39,949 nt of DNA from a virus. The DNA lies in the IMG/VR virus record IMGVR_UViG_3300027608_002035, positions 1 to 39,949 of that record; one strand, given 5' to 3'. The position numbers and the translations under genes were made by a program. Below are positions 7,427 through 15,802 of the stretch, piece by piece. The stretch's first letter is position 1. Each line of letters begins with the position of its first letter. A model generated the notes under the pieces. It worked only from the letters and a program-made list of their open reading frames with translations. It made no database searches and had not been told where the DNA came from.

Positions 7427-8552
7427 TCTATCCAAAGACTTGAGTGGCACATATTCACTTGGCAAAGTTGCTGATCTTCTTAAGAGGAACAACATTGACC
7501 TAGATGAAATTGGTGAAGTAAAGCGTGTTTCGTTTTACCAGTCACTGACTAAAAACGAAGCAGGCGAAGCTGAAATCCATGACCTTATGGGTATCCAGTT
7601 TTCACCAGCGTGGGAGTCAGGACCAGCTTGGCCAGTAGTTCAACCAGGTCCTTCTGTAAAACTTCCTGTGGTTAAGGCCAAGGGGGAAAAAGTAGCTGAC
7701 CATGAGGTATGTGTGGTTCTCCCTGACATGCAGATTGGTTATTTCCGTGCCTCAAACGGAGAACTTGAAGCTACTCATGATGAAAAAGCAATTGATATTG
7801 CGTTAGCAATTACTAAGAGCCTTAACCCAGACCTGGTTGTAATGGTTGGAGATAACCTTGACTTCCCAGAATTTGGTAAGTACAGGCTTAGCAGTGCTTA
7901 TGCCCTAACAACTCAAGCCTCTGTAGACAGGGCTACAACGCTGTGTGCTCAAGTTAGGGCTGCAGCACCCAACGCCAGAATTGTTTGGCTTGCAGGAAAC
8001 CACGAAGAAAGACTGGTGAATTTTGTTCTTGACAACGCGAAAGCTGCTTTCGGTATCCGTAAAGGTAATACGCCTGAGTCCTGGCCTGTTCTTAGCATTC
8101 CTTATCTCTGTCGTTTCGACGATTACGGGGTTACTTACATACCTGGCTATCCGGCTGGACAATTCTGGGTCAACGAACGGCTCCGTATCATCCACGGCAC
8201 AAAAGTACGGAGTAACGGGTCGACAGCGCACGCGTACCTCGGCAGTGAAAAGACATCCGTCTTATACGGCCACATCCACAGGCGTGAATGGGCAGAACGG
8301 TCGCGTGAAGATTACGATGGTGCAAAGACCATCATGGCCGCATCCCCTGGTACGTTGGCCCGATGCGACGGGGCCGTCCCATCTACCAAAGGATCCATCG
8401 ACCTGGACGGTCGACCTATGACCATTGTTGAAGACTGGCAACAGGGTATTGGTGTTGTTACCTTTAAACCTGGTGATGGTCCGTTCTGGTATGAACAGGT
8501 TCCTTTCCATAGCGGATCCGCTATGTACAGAGGTAAGTTGTACACTTCGTAA
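7419..8552 (+). CDS. Calcineurin-like metallophosphoesterase
   Basis: This 377-aa enzyme of the dinuclear-metal phosphoesterase fold cleaves phosphomono- or diesters. Motifs are in the usual order: PDMQIG (D103, with Q105 where most members have His), GDNLD (144-148), GNHE (193-196), IHG (H259) and GHIH (284-287). The GTG at 7419 is chosen because AAGAGG at 7406-7411 is well spaced and the N-terminus starts cleanly; an in-frame ATG at 7362 would overlap the HTH gene deeply. The last third, from about residue 214, is clearly GC-richer than the first part of the gene. Related enzymes occur in many phages of actinobacteria, often near head genes. The substrate is unknown; a role in DNA end processing or nucleotide turnover is possible. 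Confidence 0.85.
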   Translation: MSDLSKDLSGTYSLGKVADLLKRNNIDLDEIGEVKRVSFYQSLTKNEAGEAEIHDLMGIQFSPAWESGPAWPVVQPGPSVKLPVVKAKGEKVADHEVCVVLPDMQIGYFRASNGELEATHDEKAIDIALAITKSLNPDLVVMVGDNLDFPEFGKYRLSSAYALTTQASVDRATTLCAQVRAAAPNARIVWLAGNHEERLVNFVLDNAKAAFGIRKGNTPESWPVLSIPYLCRFDDYGVTYIPGYPAGQFWVNERLRIIHGTKVRSNGSTAHAYLGSEKTSVLYGHIHRREWAERSREDYDGAKTIMAASPGTLARCDGAVPSTKGSIDLDGRPMTIVEDWQQGIGVVTFKPGDGPFWYEQVPFHSGSAMYRGKLYTS

Positions 8553-8568
8553 GAAGTATGATTGTTGT

Positions 8569-8871
8569 ATGACTTACCCATACAAACTTGCCATTATTGA
8601 ATGGATTGACGCATTTGACGGTGATGAAACATGGGTATACAAAGACGAATATGATTTTAATCCAGTACTTCCAACCACTGTTGGTTGGATTCTTGAAGAC
8701 TTACAAGAAGGGTATGTGTCTTTGGTTTCTACATTCTGTCAGTTTAAAAACAAAGCTGATTTGTATAGCAACATGATGCACGTACCTTCTGGCATGGTTA
8801 AATCGTTAACTTACATTGATATACCTGCTAATATTAAGAAACCCAAAAGACTTAAAAAGTCAGGATTTTAA
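8569..8871 (+). CDS. Hypothetical protein (100 aa)
   Basis: This protein begins MTYPYKLAIIEWIDAFDGDE, and a strand-rich core continues with W, Y and D residues and a GWILEDL segment. It looks like a small beta protein of the sort often found next to phage portal genes and has no recognisable catalytic motif. The start at 8569 is the first ATG after the metallophosphoesterase stop in this frame; an AAGAAG at 8551-8556 is only a weak ribosome site. The stop overlaps the portal ATG (TAATG), which links its translation to the portal. Function is unknown. Confidence 0.65.
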   Translation: MTYPYKLAIIEWIDAFDGDETWVYKDEYDFNPVLPTTVGWILEDLQEGYVSLVSTFCQFKNKADLYSNMMHVPSGMVKSLTYIDIPANIKKPKRLKKSGF

Positions 8872-10559
8872 TGCCCGTTGATTTCTGGTCACCAAGTTAT
8901 CGTGCTTCGTCTAGCGACTTAACTGTCGCTATCTCTCCTCTTGGCTTAGTTGAGCTTGCCGACGAAGAGTTTGAAGTACACGGTCCTCGCCTTAACCGTT
9001 ACAGCTCTTGTTGGGCATGGTACCTAGGCCACCACTGGTCCTACCGTCGTGAGATGGGTGAACAAAATATCACCCTTAACTACGTCCGTACTATGTCGGA
9101 TTACATTACAAACTTCTGTTTTGGTAAAGGCGTTCAGTGGCATGTTCCTGCTCAAAACGGTGCAATCATCCCTCGGTTGTTACATAAGGTTTGGGAAGAA
9201 GATAACTCAAAGCATGCTGTTCTTTGGGAAATGGGTCAACTAGCTGGTGTTACAGGGGACTGCTTTGTTAAGGTCGCTTATGAAGAACCTTACGTTGATG
9301 GCATTGGGGTACCTCACGAAGGTCGCGTTCGTATTATTCCGTTAAACCCAGCGCACTGTTTCCCTGAATACCACCCTCACGACCGTGACCGTATTCTTCG
9401 GTTTAAGTTAAAGTATCGTTTCTGGGGAACTAGTCCTGAAGGTACTCGTCAGGTTTATACGTTTACTGAAATCCTTACTGACGATAATGTTGAGCAATAC
9501 ATCAACGATGAACTTATTGACCAATACCAAAACCCTCTAGGTATCATCCCAATCGTTCACATTCCTAATATGACCATCTCATCGTCACCTTGGGGACAGT
9601 CAGACATATGGGACATCATTCCGCTTAACCGTGAATTAAACGAAAAGATGACCGAAGTATCGGACATCATTAACTATCACGCTGCACCTGTAACAATCAT
9701 TACAGGTGCTAAAGCAAGCCAATTAGAGCGTGGGCCCAAGAAGGTTTGGGCTGGTCTTCCTAAAGACGCAACTGTCCATAACCTAGAATCAAATGGAAAC
9801 ATGGCTGGGGCTATGGAGTACATCACTTTCCTTAAGCGTGTTATGCACGAAATGACTGGTGTTCCTGAGACGGCTTTAGGCCAATTCCAGCCAGTATCTA
9901 ATACCTCTGGTGTGGCTTTGTCTATCCAGTACCAGCCTCTTATGAATCGTTTTAACCTTAAACGAGTGCACTTTACAAAAGGCCTTGAAAAGATTAACGA
10001 AATCATTATTCGTACAGCAGCAATCTTTGCTCCAGAGTTGCTTGTGTATGACCCAAGTAAGGCTGAACCTCCCGAACAGGACGAGTTAACTCAACTTGAT
10101 CCAATGGATCCTTTAATCTATAAAACCAAAGTCCATTGGCCAGAACCACTCCCTGTTGACGTTCTTATTAAACTTAACGAAGCTCAAGCAAAAATGGCGA
10201 TGGGTCTTGAATCTAAAGAAGGCGCTATGCGCATGCTTGGTGAAGAGTTCCCGCGTGAGAAACTTGCTGAGATCTTTGAAGAACTTCGTGACGATGCTAT
10301 TGATCAAGGTGCGTTAGATATGCTGCGCGCCCAAATCAATCAAGCAGTCATGATGTCTACTGGCTTGCTGCCTGGACCAGGTGGATCAAGCACAGTACCT
10401 GCTGGAGGTGCTAATGTAAACAACGCAGGAGGTCCTCAGGAATCTGAAGGCCCGATGCCAGGTACGCAAGTAGCACCTGATGCAGGAATGTTAAACAATA
10501 TAGTTGCTAAGGCTTACGGCGCTAGGTTCTCCCAGCGTCGTGTTCCTGACGAAGAATAA
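8871..10559 (+). CDS. Portal protein
   Basis: This 562-aa protein forms the dodecameric ring at the capsid vertex through which DNA enters and leaves and on which terminase and neck assemble. Support comes from typical length, position between terminase and scaffold/capsid genes, and a portal-like sequence. The N-terminal wing holds a long aromatic helix (SSCWAWYLGHHW), the stem/clip region holds SDIWDIIPLNRELNEKMTEV, and a conserved segment reads MTGVPETALGQFQPVSNTSG (about residues 328-347). A Gly/Pro-rich tail follows after residue 500. The start ATG overlaps the upstream stop. No protease or fused domain is visible. Confidence 0.9.
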   Translation: MPVDFWSPSYRASSSDLTVAISPLGLVELADEEFEVHGPRLNRYSSCWAWYLGHHWSYRREMGEQNITLNYVRTMSDYITNFCFGKGVQWHVPAQNGAIIPRLLHKVWEEDNSKHAVLWEMGQLAGVTGDCFVKVAYEEPYVDGIGVPHEGRVRIIPLNPAHCFPEYHPHDRDRILRFKLKYRFWGTSPEGTRQVYTFTEILTDDNVEQYINDELIDQYQNPLGIIPIVHIPNMTISSSPWGQSDIWDIIPLNRELNEKMTEVSDIINYHAAPVTIITGAKASQLERGPKKVWAGLPKDATVHNLESNGNMAGAMEYITFLKRVMHEMTGVPETALGQFQPVSNTSGVALSIQYQPLMNRFNLKRVHFTKGLEKINEIIIRTAAIFAPELLVYDPSKAEPPEQDELTQLDPMDPLIYKTKVHWPEPLPVDVLIKLNEAQAKMAMGLESKEGAMRMLGEEFPREKLAEIFEELRDDAIDQGALDMLRAQINQAVMMSTGLLPGPGGSSTVPAGGANVNNAGGPQESEGPMPGTQVAPDAGMLNNIVAKAYGARFSQRRVPDEE

Positions 10560-10609
10560 ATAGTTCCATAACAACAGCTCACATAAGCTCAACTAACCGA
10601 GGTATAGAT

Positions 10610-11389
10610 ATGGCAATTCAACCTAATGAAGACGGGATTCAGATTCCCACAGAGTTTGTTCAGACAAACCCTCAAGAAAACAAGCCCGAAACAAAGCTTT
10701 TTTCTGAAGACGAAGTTCATAAAATTCGTCAACAAGAAAAAGACAAAATGTACAAGCGTCTTGAAGACGCTGATACTCGCGTAAAGTCAATGGAAGATCA
10801 ATTAGGTCTCCTGAGTCGTGAACGTGAAGAAGCTATTAAGGAAGCTGAAAAGCGCGCTAAGAAGGAAGCCGACATTTTGCGTCAACGTGAAATTGAAGAG
10901 CTTTCTGCTAAGGACCTTCTTGCTAAGCGAGAAGATGAATTCAACAGCCGCATTAATCAGGTTGAGCAAGAGTGGGGCCAGAAGTTCTCTGAACTTGAAA
11001 AGCAACGCCAAGCTCAAGATGCCCTTCTTGAAAAAGAACGGTACCACCAGCAACTTGAAACCTACCGTCAGCGCCGTCTCCAGGCGGAAAATGAAACCAT
11101 TATTCCAGAACTGATTGATTTGGTAACTGGTAATAGTGAAGAAGAAATTGAAAATAGTATCGCAGTACTGCGGGAACGCAGTAGTGCTATAATTGAAGCA
11201 ATCCAGCGGACGAGCCCGCCACCTCGTCCTAAGGGGGCGTCTTTGACGGCTCCTCCTACTGGGCCACTGGAAAACCAACAGGAATACCAAACGTTGAGTG
11301 CGGAAGACATCCGCAATATGCCGATGGATCAATACGTAAAGATGCGAGACCGGCTACTACAGGCACGATCCCCCAAGGGTCGTTTCTAA
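10610..11389 (+). CDS. Capsid scaffolding protein
   Basis: This 259-aa protein is dominated by a long coiled coil (residues about 30-160, nearly all Glu, Lys, Arg, Gln, Ala and Leu) with a short Pro-rich segment near 204-220 and a basic C-terminus (RDRLLQARSPKGRF). Scaffolds guide assembly of capsid protein around the portal and bind the coat through a basic C-terminal helix, which fits this layout. It is placed exactly between portal and major capsid protein. CGAGGT precedes the ATG. No serine protease motif is present, so the head protease either is absent or lies elsewhere. Confidence 0.85.
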   Translation: MAIQPNEDGIQIPTEFVQTNPQENKPETKLFSEDEVHKIRQQEKDKMYKRLEDADTRVKSMEDQLGLLSREREEAIKEAEKRAKKEADILRQREIEELSAKDLLAKREDEFNSRINQVEQEWGQKFSELEKQRQAQDALLEKERYHQQLETYRQRRLQAENETIIPELIDLVTGNSEEEIENSIAVLRERSSAIIEAIQRTSPPPRPKGASLTAPPTGPLENQQEYQTLSAEDIRNMPMDQYVKMRDRLLQARSPKGRF

Positions 11390-11426
11390 CCTAAACCTAA
11401 CAACCTATCCATCGGAGGATATTTAA

Positions 11427-12548
11427 ATGGCTTACCCCACACCACAAGGTGGTTCCATTACTGGTACCACAGCAATTTCATCCAGCGGTTATGGCGGCGC
11501 AGACGCCCTAACCCCCGCAATCCAGCAGATCTGGTCCAAGGAAATCTTGTTCCAGGCTATGCCGGTTCTTCGTTTTGAACAGTTCGCTGTCAAGAAGACC
11601 GAGCTTGGCGTTCAGCCTGGTTTGACCATCAACTTCATGCGTTATAACAACCTCACGGTTGACGAAAACGATGGTGCAAACCTTAGTGAAGGTGTCCGTA
11701 TGGACCCCGTTGCCTTGTCAGCTAGCCAGATTCAGATCACCGTATCTGAAAACGGTCAGGCTGTTGCCGTTACCGAATTGTTGCTCAACGCAGCATTCGA
11801 CGACGTTATGGCTTCGTCTTCACGTTTGCTTGGTCGCCACATGGCACAGAGCATGGACATCCAGGCACGTAACACCTTGTACTCAAAGGGCATCCCCTTC
11901 GGTACCTCGGGTGCTTACAACCCGAACAACGCAGTTGCCCCGTCGGTTGTCTTCGGTCGTACCGCAGCTTCTACTCGTGGCGCAATCAGCCCGTACGACG
12001 CAGGCACTGTTGGTACCGCATCGGCTCCTGGTTACCTCTCACCTGCAGCCATCAAGGACGCAGTTGAAGTCCTCGCTGGTCAGAACATCCCGCGTTTGGG
12101 CGACACCTACGTGTGCTTCGTTCACCCGTCGCAGAGCCGCTCGCTCCGTGACTGGCCGGAGTTCATCGAAGTCACGAAGTACGCCGCTCCTGGCAACTTC
12201 ATGCTCGGTGAAATCGGTCGTTTGTACGACGTAGTGTTCATCGAAACCACGCAGGTCAAGAAGGGATTGGATGCTACTTCAGCTACCGCCCCGCTTTACG
12301 GTTTTGGTTCAACCCTTGACACCAGCGGATCAGCTGGCTTCCAAGAGAACGCTAATGCTTACAACGCCATCATGATCGGTGACAACGCCTTTGGACACGC
12401 CATTGCATTGCCAGTGGAACTCCGTGACGGTGGTGTCATTGACTTTGGTCGTGAGCACGGCTTGGCATGGTACGCCATTTGGGGCTTTGGTGTCATCACC
12501 CATGAATCCCGCGTTGTCCTTAACACCCTAGGTGGCGCAATCTCCTGA
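11427..12548 (+). CDS. Major capsid protein (HK97 fold)
   Basis: This 373-aa protein is the shell subunit. Support is position after the scaffold, size, strong GGAGGA at 11415-11420, and a sequence pattern seen in phage coat proteins: an N-terminal arm, a segment VLRFEQFAVKKTELG leading to the E-loop, a helix-rich P-domain with AFDDVMASSSRLLGRHMAQS, and the A-domain with GDTYVCFVHPSQSRSLRDW. It has markedly more G- and C-ending codons than its neighbours (one sampled 60-base line, 11881-11940, is 35/60 GC), as expected for the most highly translated gene. A dedicated terminator follows. Confidence 0.92.
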   Translation: MAYPTPQGGSITGTTAISSSGYGGADALTPAIQQIWSKEILFQAMPVLRFEQFAVKKTELGVQPGLTINFMRYNNLTVDENDGANLSEGVRMDPVALSASQIQITVSENGQAVAVTELLLNAAFDDVMASSSRLLGRHMAQSMDIQARNTLYSKGIPFGTSGAYNPNNAVAPSVVFGRTAASTRGAISPYDAGTVGTASAPGYLSPAAIKDAVEVLAGQNIPRLGDTYVCFVHPSQSRSLRDWPEFIEVTKYAAPGNFMLGEIGRLYDVVFIETTQVKKGLDATSATAPLYGFGSTLDTSGSAGFQENANAYNAIMIGDNAFGHAIALPVELRDGGVIDFGREHGLAWYAIWGFGVITHESRVVLNTLGGAIS

Positions 12549-12575
12549 ACTTAATCAGTTCAATGATGTAGTATT

Positions 12576-12607
12576 GTGGGGGTGGGCAACCACCCCCACT
12601 TTATTTC
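12576..12607 (+). terminator. Terminator behind the major capsid gene
   Basis: A 10-bp perfect stem, GTGGGGGTGG (12576-12585) with CCACCCCCAC (12590-12599), is closed by a GCAA (GNRA-type) tetraloop and followed by TTTATTTC. It is very stable, but the T-tract is interrupted, so partial read-through into tail genes is likely. This would set a high capsid-to-tail mRNA ratio. Confidence 0.85.
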
Positions 12608-12632
12608 ACCCCGTATTCAATAAGGAGTCAAC

Positions 12633-12890
12633 ATGGCAGCTAAAAAAAAGCTCACAGCATTTGCTGAAGCATTTGAAGAAGGTACAGAATCTGACGACGA
12701 AGTTGTTGTTGAAGAACCTGTAATTGTTACAAACGAAGATTCAAACTTTATTACTGCACGAGTCAAAGGAACATGGACTATGTTCTGGGGACAATCGCGT
12801 TTTGAGTTTAAAGACGGTAACCGTTACAAGATCCCCAAGGATCTCTTTAACTACCTGCGTAGCCACGGTAATATCTACGACACCCTCTGA
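12633..12890 (+). CDS. Small head-linked hypothetical protein (85 aa)
   Basis: This protein has a Lys-rich start (MAAKKK), a very acidic stretch (residues 15-32) and a conserved-looking C-terminal half: FITARVKGTWTMFWGQSRFE, then KDGNRYKIPKDLFNYLRSHG and YDTL. Short proteins of this type commonly follow the capsid gene in phages of actinobacteria. A decoration, capsid-stabilising or head-neck linking role is plausible but unproven. It has AAGGAG at 12621-12626 and starts right after the capsid terminator, so it would be made from read-through or an unseen promoter. GAGG at its end serves the next gene. Confidence 0.7.
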   Translation: MAAKKKLTAFAEAFEEGTESDDEVVVEEPVIVTNEDSNFITARVKGTWTMFWGQSRFEFKDGNRYKIPKDLFNYLRSHGNIYDTL

Positions 12891-12898
12891 GGTAACAA

Positions 12899-14254
12899 AT
12901 GCCCTTTATTATCCCTAACGCAACCGACACTACTGGTGGTAATAGGTATGCCTCATTAGACCAAGCAGAACCAGATTCTCTGGATTTTGAAATTCTTGGT
13001 AATGATTCATCAGGGGTAATACAGGGCCTTGTTGCTACAGAACTTTCTACGCCTGGTTCAAGTGTTGCGGTTACCAGCGGAACCATTGTTCTTAACGGCT
13101 TGGTGTACCCAGTTAACGCAGCAACAGTAGGCTTTTCTACATCACCAAGTAACGTTCGTTTTGACTTAGTTATTGCTCGTAAAGATAACACTGGCACAAT
13201 GAACTTGATTGGCGTTCCTGGTACTAACAGCCAGTACAACCCAACATTCCCAGTTTCATTAAGTCGCGTTGCTGGTGTAACCCCCGAAAACTACTTTGAT
13301 CCATCAACTGATGTGGTTATTGCTGCTGTATACCGAATTGGCAGCACAAACATTTTAAATAAGCACATTGTTGACAAAGCTCGCCGCATTAACACGGCAA
13401 TCCCTTATCGAGCATCAACAGCCCCTACGGCTAGCGATGGTGCTGTTGGTGACCTCTACATCCAAACTGGAAGCATTCCTAGCGGTGGTTCTGGTCTTTA
13501 TGTTAAGCGCAACACCACAACATGGACTCAACTTGCTCCAGCGTTTGTAGACCCAGGTGTGCCTATTGGTTCTGTTATTACATGGGTCTCTCCTGTTACA
13601 CCCCCTAACCCTGCTGTTTGGTTGTTGTGTAACGGAGCTTCAAAAACAGAAGCAGAGTTTGGGCAGTTGTTTAATGTTATTCAGCGAACCTATGGTGGAG
13701 ACATATCAACTGGCACTTTTAATTTGCCTGACTTCACAAATATGTATTTAGCTGGATCGCCTGGTGCGGCATCGGCTTACTCTCCAGCATCTCCTGTTGG
13801 TAATATTAACCATGCAGTAACCTTGCAACCTTCAGATATTGCAAGCCATACGCACACCCTGAATCATGGGCACAGTGGCACAACCTCTTCTGCGGGAACC
13901 CACAATCACACGCCACAATTGCTAAGTGGTAATACGTCTACTCAAGACTTTGCAATCCGTAAACGAGATTATGCACCTGGTCGTTACGTTTCTCCGTATG
14001 ACAAGACTGGTACTGGCTACGCAAACCAGTACCAGTACAATACAGGTGACTTTAACCCTAACGACGTTCCAAACTCAACAGACCTTCCTGGAATGTCTAT
14101 TGATTTTGCCACCGTAACTTCAGATGCTGGTGTCCACACTCATACGGTTACTGTTCCCTCAAGTTCTTTTACTACAGGAGAAAACACGCGTTCTACAAAT
14201 GTGGATGTTCGCCCACGAACGATGCTCGTTCAGTATTACATCCGATACGCATGA
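12899..14254 (+). CDS. Tail-collar domain fibre / receptor-binding protein
   Basis: In this 451-aa protein the N-terminal about 165 residues form a beta-rich attachment domain (includes VRFDLVIARKDNTGTMNLIG). A phage tail collar domain starts near residue 221 (GSVITWVSP, WLLCNGAS, FNLPDF). The C-terminal part has clusters of histidines, SHTHTLNHGHSG, GTHNHTP and VHTHTVTV, like the HxH metal-binding motifs of the T4 gp12 receptor-binding tip. It ends DVRPRTMLVQYYIRYA, a usual end for this family. It is most likely a short fibre touching the host surface. Its location between head and neck genes, far from the other fibres at 1083-3460, is unusual. GAGG at 12889-12892 is the ribosome site. Confidence 0.85.
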   Translation: MPFIIPNATDTTGGNRYASLDQAEPDSLDFEILGNDSSGVIQGLVATELSTPGSSVAVTSGTIVLNGLVYPVNAATVGFSTSPSNVRFDLVIARKDNTGTMNLIGVPGTNSQYNPTFPVSLSRVAGVTPENYFDPSTDVVIAAVYRIGSTNILNKHIVDKARRINTAIPYRASTAPTASDGAVGDLYIQTGSIPSGGSGLYVKRNTTTWTQLAPAFVDPGVPIGSVITWVSPVTPPNPAVWLLCNGASKTEAEFGQLFNVIQRTYGGDISTGTFNLPDFTNMYLAGSPGAASAYSPASPVGNINHAVTLQPSDIASHTHTLNHGHSGTTSSAGTHNHTPQLLSGNTSTQDFAIRKRDYAPGRYVSPYDKTGTGYANQYQYNTGDFNPNDVPNSTDLPGMSIDFATVTSDAGVHTHTVTVPSSSFTTGENTRSTNVDVRPRTMLVQYYIRYA

Positions 14255-14394
14255 ACCTACCCAAACCTTCTGGAAATGCCGAGCATTACACCCTAAAACG
14301 CTCTGTAGTGACCTCAAGACAACGAGAACAGCAACCGGCTTATAATCAGCCAAAGCAGGACACACTGCCTCCAAATAGTTCTAACGATTCATAA
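14251..14394 (+). CDS. Short hypothetical ORF (47 aa) filling the fibre-neck gap
   Basis: An ATG overlapping the fibre stop as ATGA opens a 47-aa frame (begins MNLPKPSGNAEHYTLKRS, ends PPNSSNDS) that runs to TAA at 14392-14394. That stop lies inside the AAGG ribosome site of the next gene. The peptide is polar, rich in Gln, Pro, Asn and Ser and probably disordered, without recognisable function. It fills almost the entire 153-nt gap that would otherwise be the longest unexplained non-coding stretch in the structural operon. No independent Shine-Dalgarno sequence is seen, so it would depend on coupling. Confidence 0.5.
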   Translation: MNLPKPSGNAEHYTLKRSVVTSRQREQQPAYNQPKQDTLPPNSSNDS

Positions 14395-14407
14395 GGTAGA
14401 ATGTATT

Positions 14408-15208
14408 GTGGCAAATTTTGAAAACATCACTGAAATCGCCAGAACCTACCTTAGGGATTTTCCTAAGTTCTTTCAAACAACCTTTGATGCTGCTGGTAGA
14501 ACCTACGAATTAGGTCACACAAACATCGACTCAACCTCATTATGGGTTGCAAAATTTGTATCTGGTGGAGCAACCACAGAATTAACTTCTGCTGATTACT
14601 CGTTAGACGAACGTAATGGTGTTTTACGTTTAGCAACCCTTCCAGCATCTAATACTAAATTAATGATTGAAGGGTATTACTACGAATGGGTTACCCCTAT
14701 TGACCTGGACTTTTATGGTCGTAGAGCATTAGAAAAACATTTACATGCTATAAATATCCCACTTGACCGCCTTGCTGATGTAGTTATCAATGCTATTGGT
14801 ATTGCCACAATCTGTGAATGTCTTTGGGCTTTAATGACCGAATACAGCCGAGACATTGATGTTATTACATCTGAATCCGTGCATATTCCAGCTAGCCAAC
14901 GTTTTAGAATGGCACAAGGCCTCCTTGGTCAATGGGAAGCTGAGTATAGGCGACATGCTACTAACTTAAATATTGGCTTTGACCGACTTGAAGTCATGAA
15001 TCTTCGTCGAGTTTCAAGGACAACCAATCGGTTTGTACCTTTGTACAAAGCCAAAGAATTGGGTGATTACGCTCCTATTGAACGCTTGTGGCCAGAAATT
15101 GACCAAGGTGTCATTACCGCAGAAACCAATGACGACAACCTTCGTGAAGATGTATTTATTGACGGTCTGCCACCTGGTGGCCTAACCAATGACGCTTACT
15201 ATTACTAA
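14408..15208 (+). CDS. Neck / head-tail connector protein (266 aa)
   Basis: This is the first of a row of four proteins between capsid and sheath genes, the usual place for head-completion and neck proteins. The N-terminal half is beta-rich (TTFDAAGRTYELG and YSLDERNGVLRL). The middle is helical (ALEKHLHAINIPLDRLADVVINAIG), and the C-terminus carries FDRLEVMNLRRVSRTTNRF. I cannot assign it to a specific gp13/14-type family from sequence. It starts with GTG (14408), 11 bases behind AAGG, and its stop overlaps the next start (TAATG). Confidence 0.7.
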   Translation: MANFENITEIARTYLRDFPKFFQTTFDAAGRTYELGHTNIDSTSLWVAKFVSGGATTELTSADYSLDERNGVLRLATLPASNTKLMIEGYYYEWVTPIDLDFYGRRALEKHLHAINIPLDRLADVVINAIGIATICECLWALMTEYSRDIDVITSESVHIPASQRFRMAQGLLGQWEAEYRRHATNLNIGFDRLEVMNLRRVSRTTNRFVPLYKAKELGDYAPIERLWPEIDQGVITAETNDDNLREDVFIDGLPPGGLTNDAYYY

Positions 15209-15744
15209 TGGATGTTCGTAGAGAACTAGACTTAATTAACAAGCATTTTCGCCGCCACAGAAATGTAGCGGAAGAATCTGTTGTTTGGTATGAGTTTGAT
15301 CCCCTTGGTTCGGCCAGCGTCAATAGCAACTACGACGACGTTTACGACGAAGGTGTTCCTGGGACAGGTGGGCGCAAGTACCTTCCTGGGGTTTTTGTTC
15401 CTGTACTTTTGGTCAGCGAAGCAGAAGATGAAAAACGATCAATTCCAGAAGGTCGTCAGACAGTACAAAATATTGACCTGTTTATTGCTATTAAAGACCT
15501 ACGGGAAGCTGGAGTTAGCATTCCTTGGGAATACCGCCATCATTTAAATGACATACTTTATTACGACGGGCGTTACTACTCAATCTATAGTTATCTAGTT
15601 AGAGGCCGTTTAAAAGACGATGTGTTTGTGCTTGTTAAAGGTATTGAAATATATGTTAATCAAGAGTTTGTAAATGATCCAAATCCTGGGCAAATAGAAA
15701 TTGCAAACTACCCTTGGCCAGCGTCACTTCCTAGTTTGGGCTAA
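15208..15744 (+). CDS. Head closure / neck protein (178 aa)
   Basis: This beta-rich protein contains WYEFDPLGSASVNSNYDDVY, a hydrophobic strand FVPVLLVSEAEDEKRS and YDGRYYSIYSYLVRGRLKDD, a barrel-like pattern that resembles head-closure proteins placed between connector and tail-completion genes. It is translationally coupled to the preceding connector through TAATG. No catalytic motif or membrane segment is present. The role is inferred from order (connector, closure, completion, terminator, sheath). Confidence 0.65.
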   Translation: MDVRRELDLINKHFRRHRNVAEESVVWYEFDPLGSASVNSNYDDVYDEGVPGTGGRKYLPGVFVPVLLVSEAEDEKRSIPEGRQTVQNIDLFIAIKDLREAGVSIPWEYRHHLNDILYYDGRYYSIYSYLVRGRLKDDVFVLVKGIEIYVNQEFVNDPNPGQIEIANYPWPASLPSLG

Positions 15745-15755
15745 ACTATATATAA

Positions 15756-15771
15756 CCCGATGTGCGTCGGG
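15756..15771 (+). other. Small hairpin in neck-gene spacer
   Basis: CCCGA (15756-15760) and TCGGG (15767-15771) can pair around a six-base loop in the 58-nt spacer after the closure gene, behind an AT run (TATATATAA, 15747-15755). There is no T-tract and no convincing -35 box, so neither a terminator nor a promoter can be called. Confidence 0.3.
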
Positions 15772-15802
15772 GGTACATCGCCTAGAACCTCGGAGATCAG
15801 CC

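Noticed and set aside
7905-8581. Overlapping minus-strand and alternate-frame open frames over the metallophosphoesterase
   Set aside because: They coincide with the GC-rich half of a gene with clear motifs, where chance stops are rarer, and they have no ribosome sites.
11659-12234. A 191-codon frame within the major capsid gene
   Set aside because: It is a shadow of the GC-biased coat gene; Arg/Ser/Thr-rich with no ribosome site.
15720-15760. Possible promoter around TATATA before the tail-completion gene
   Set aside because: No -35 box at a usable distance; the AT run alone is not enough.
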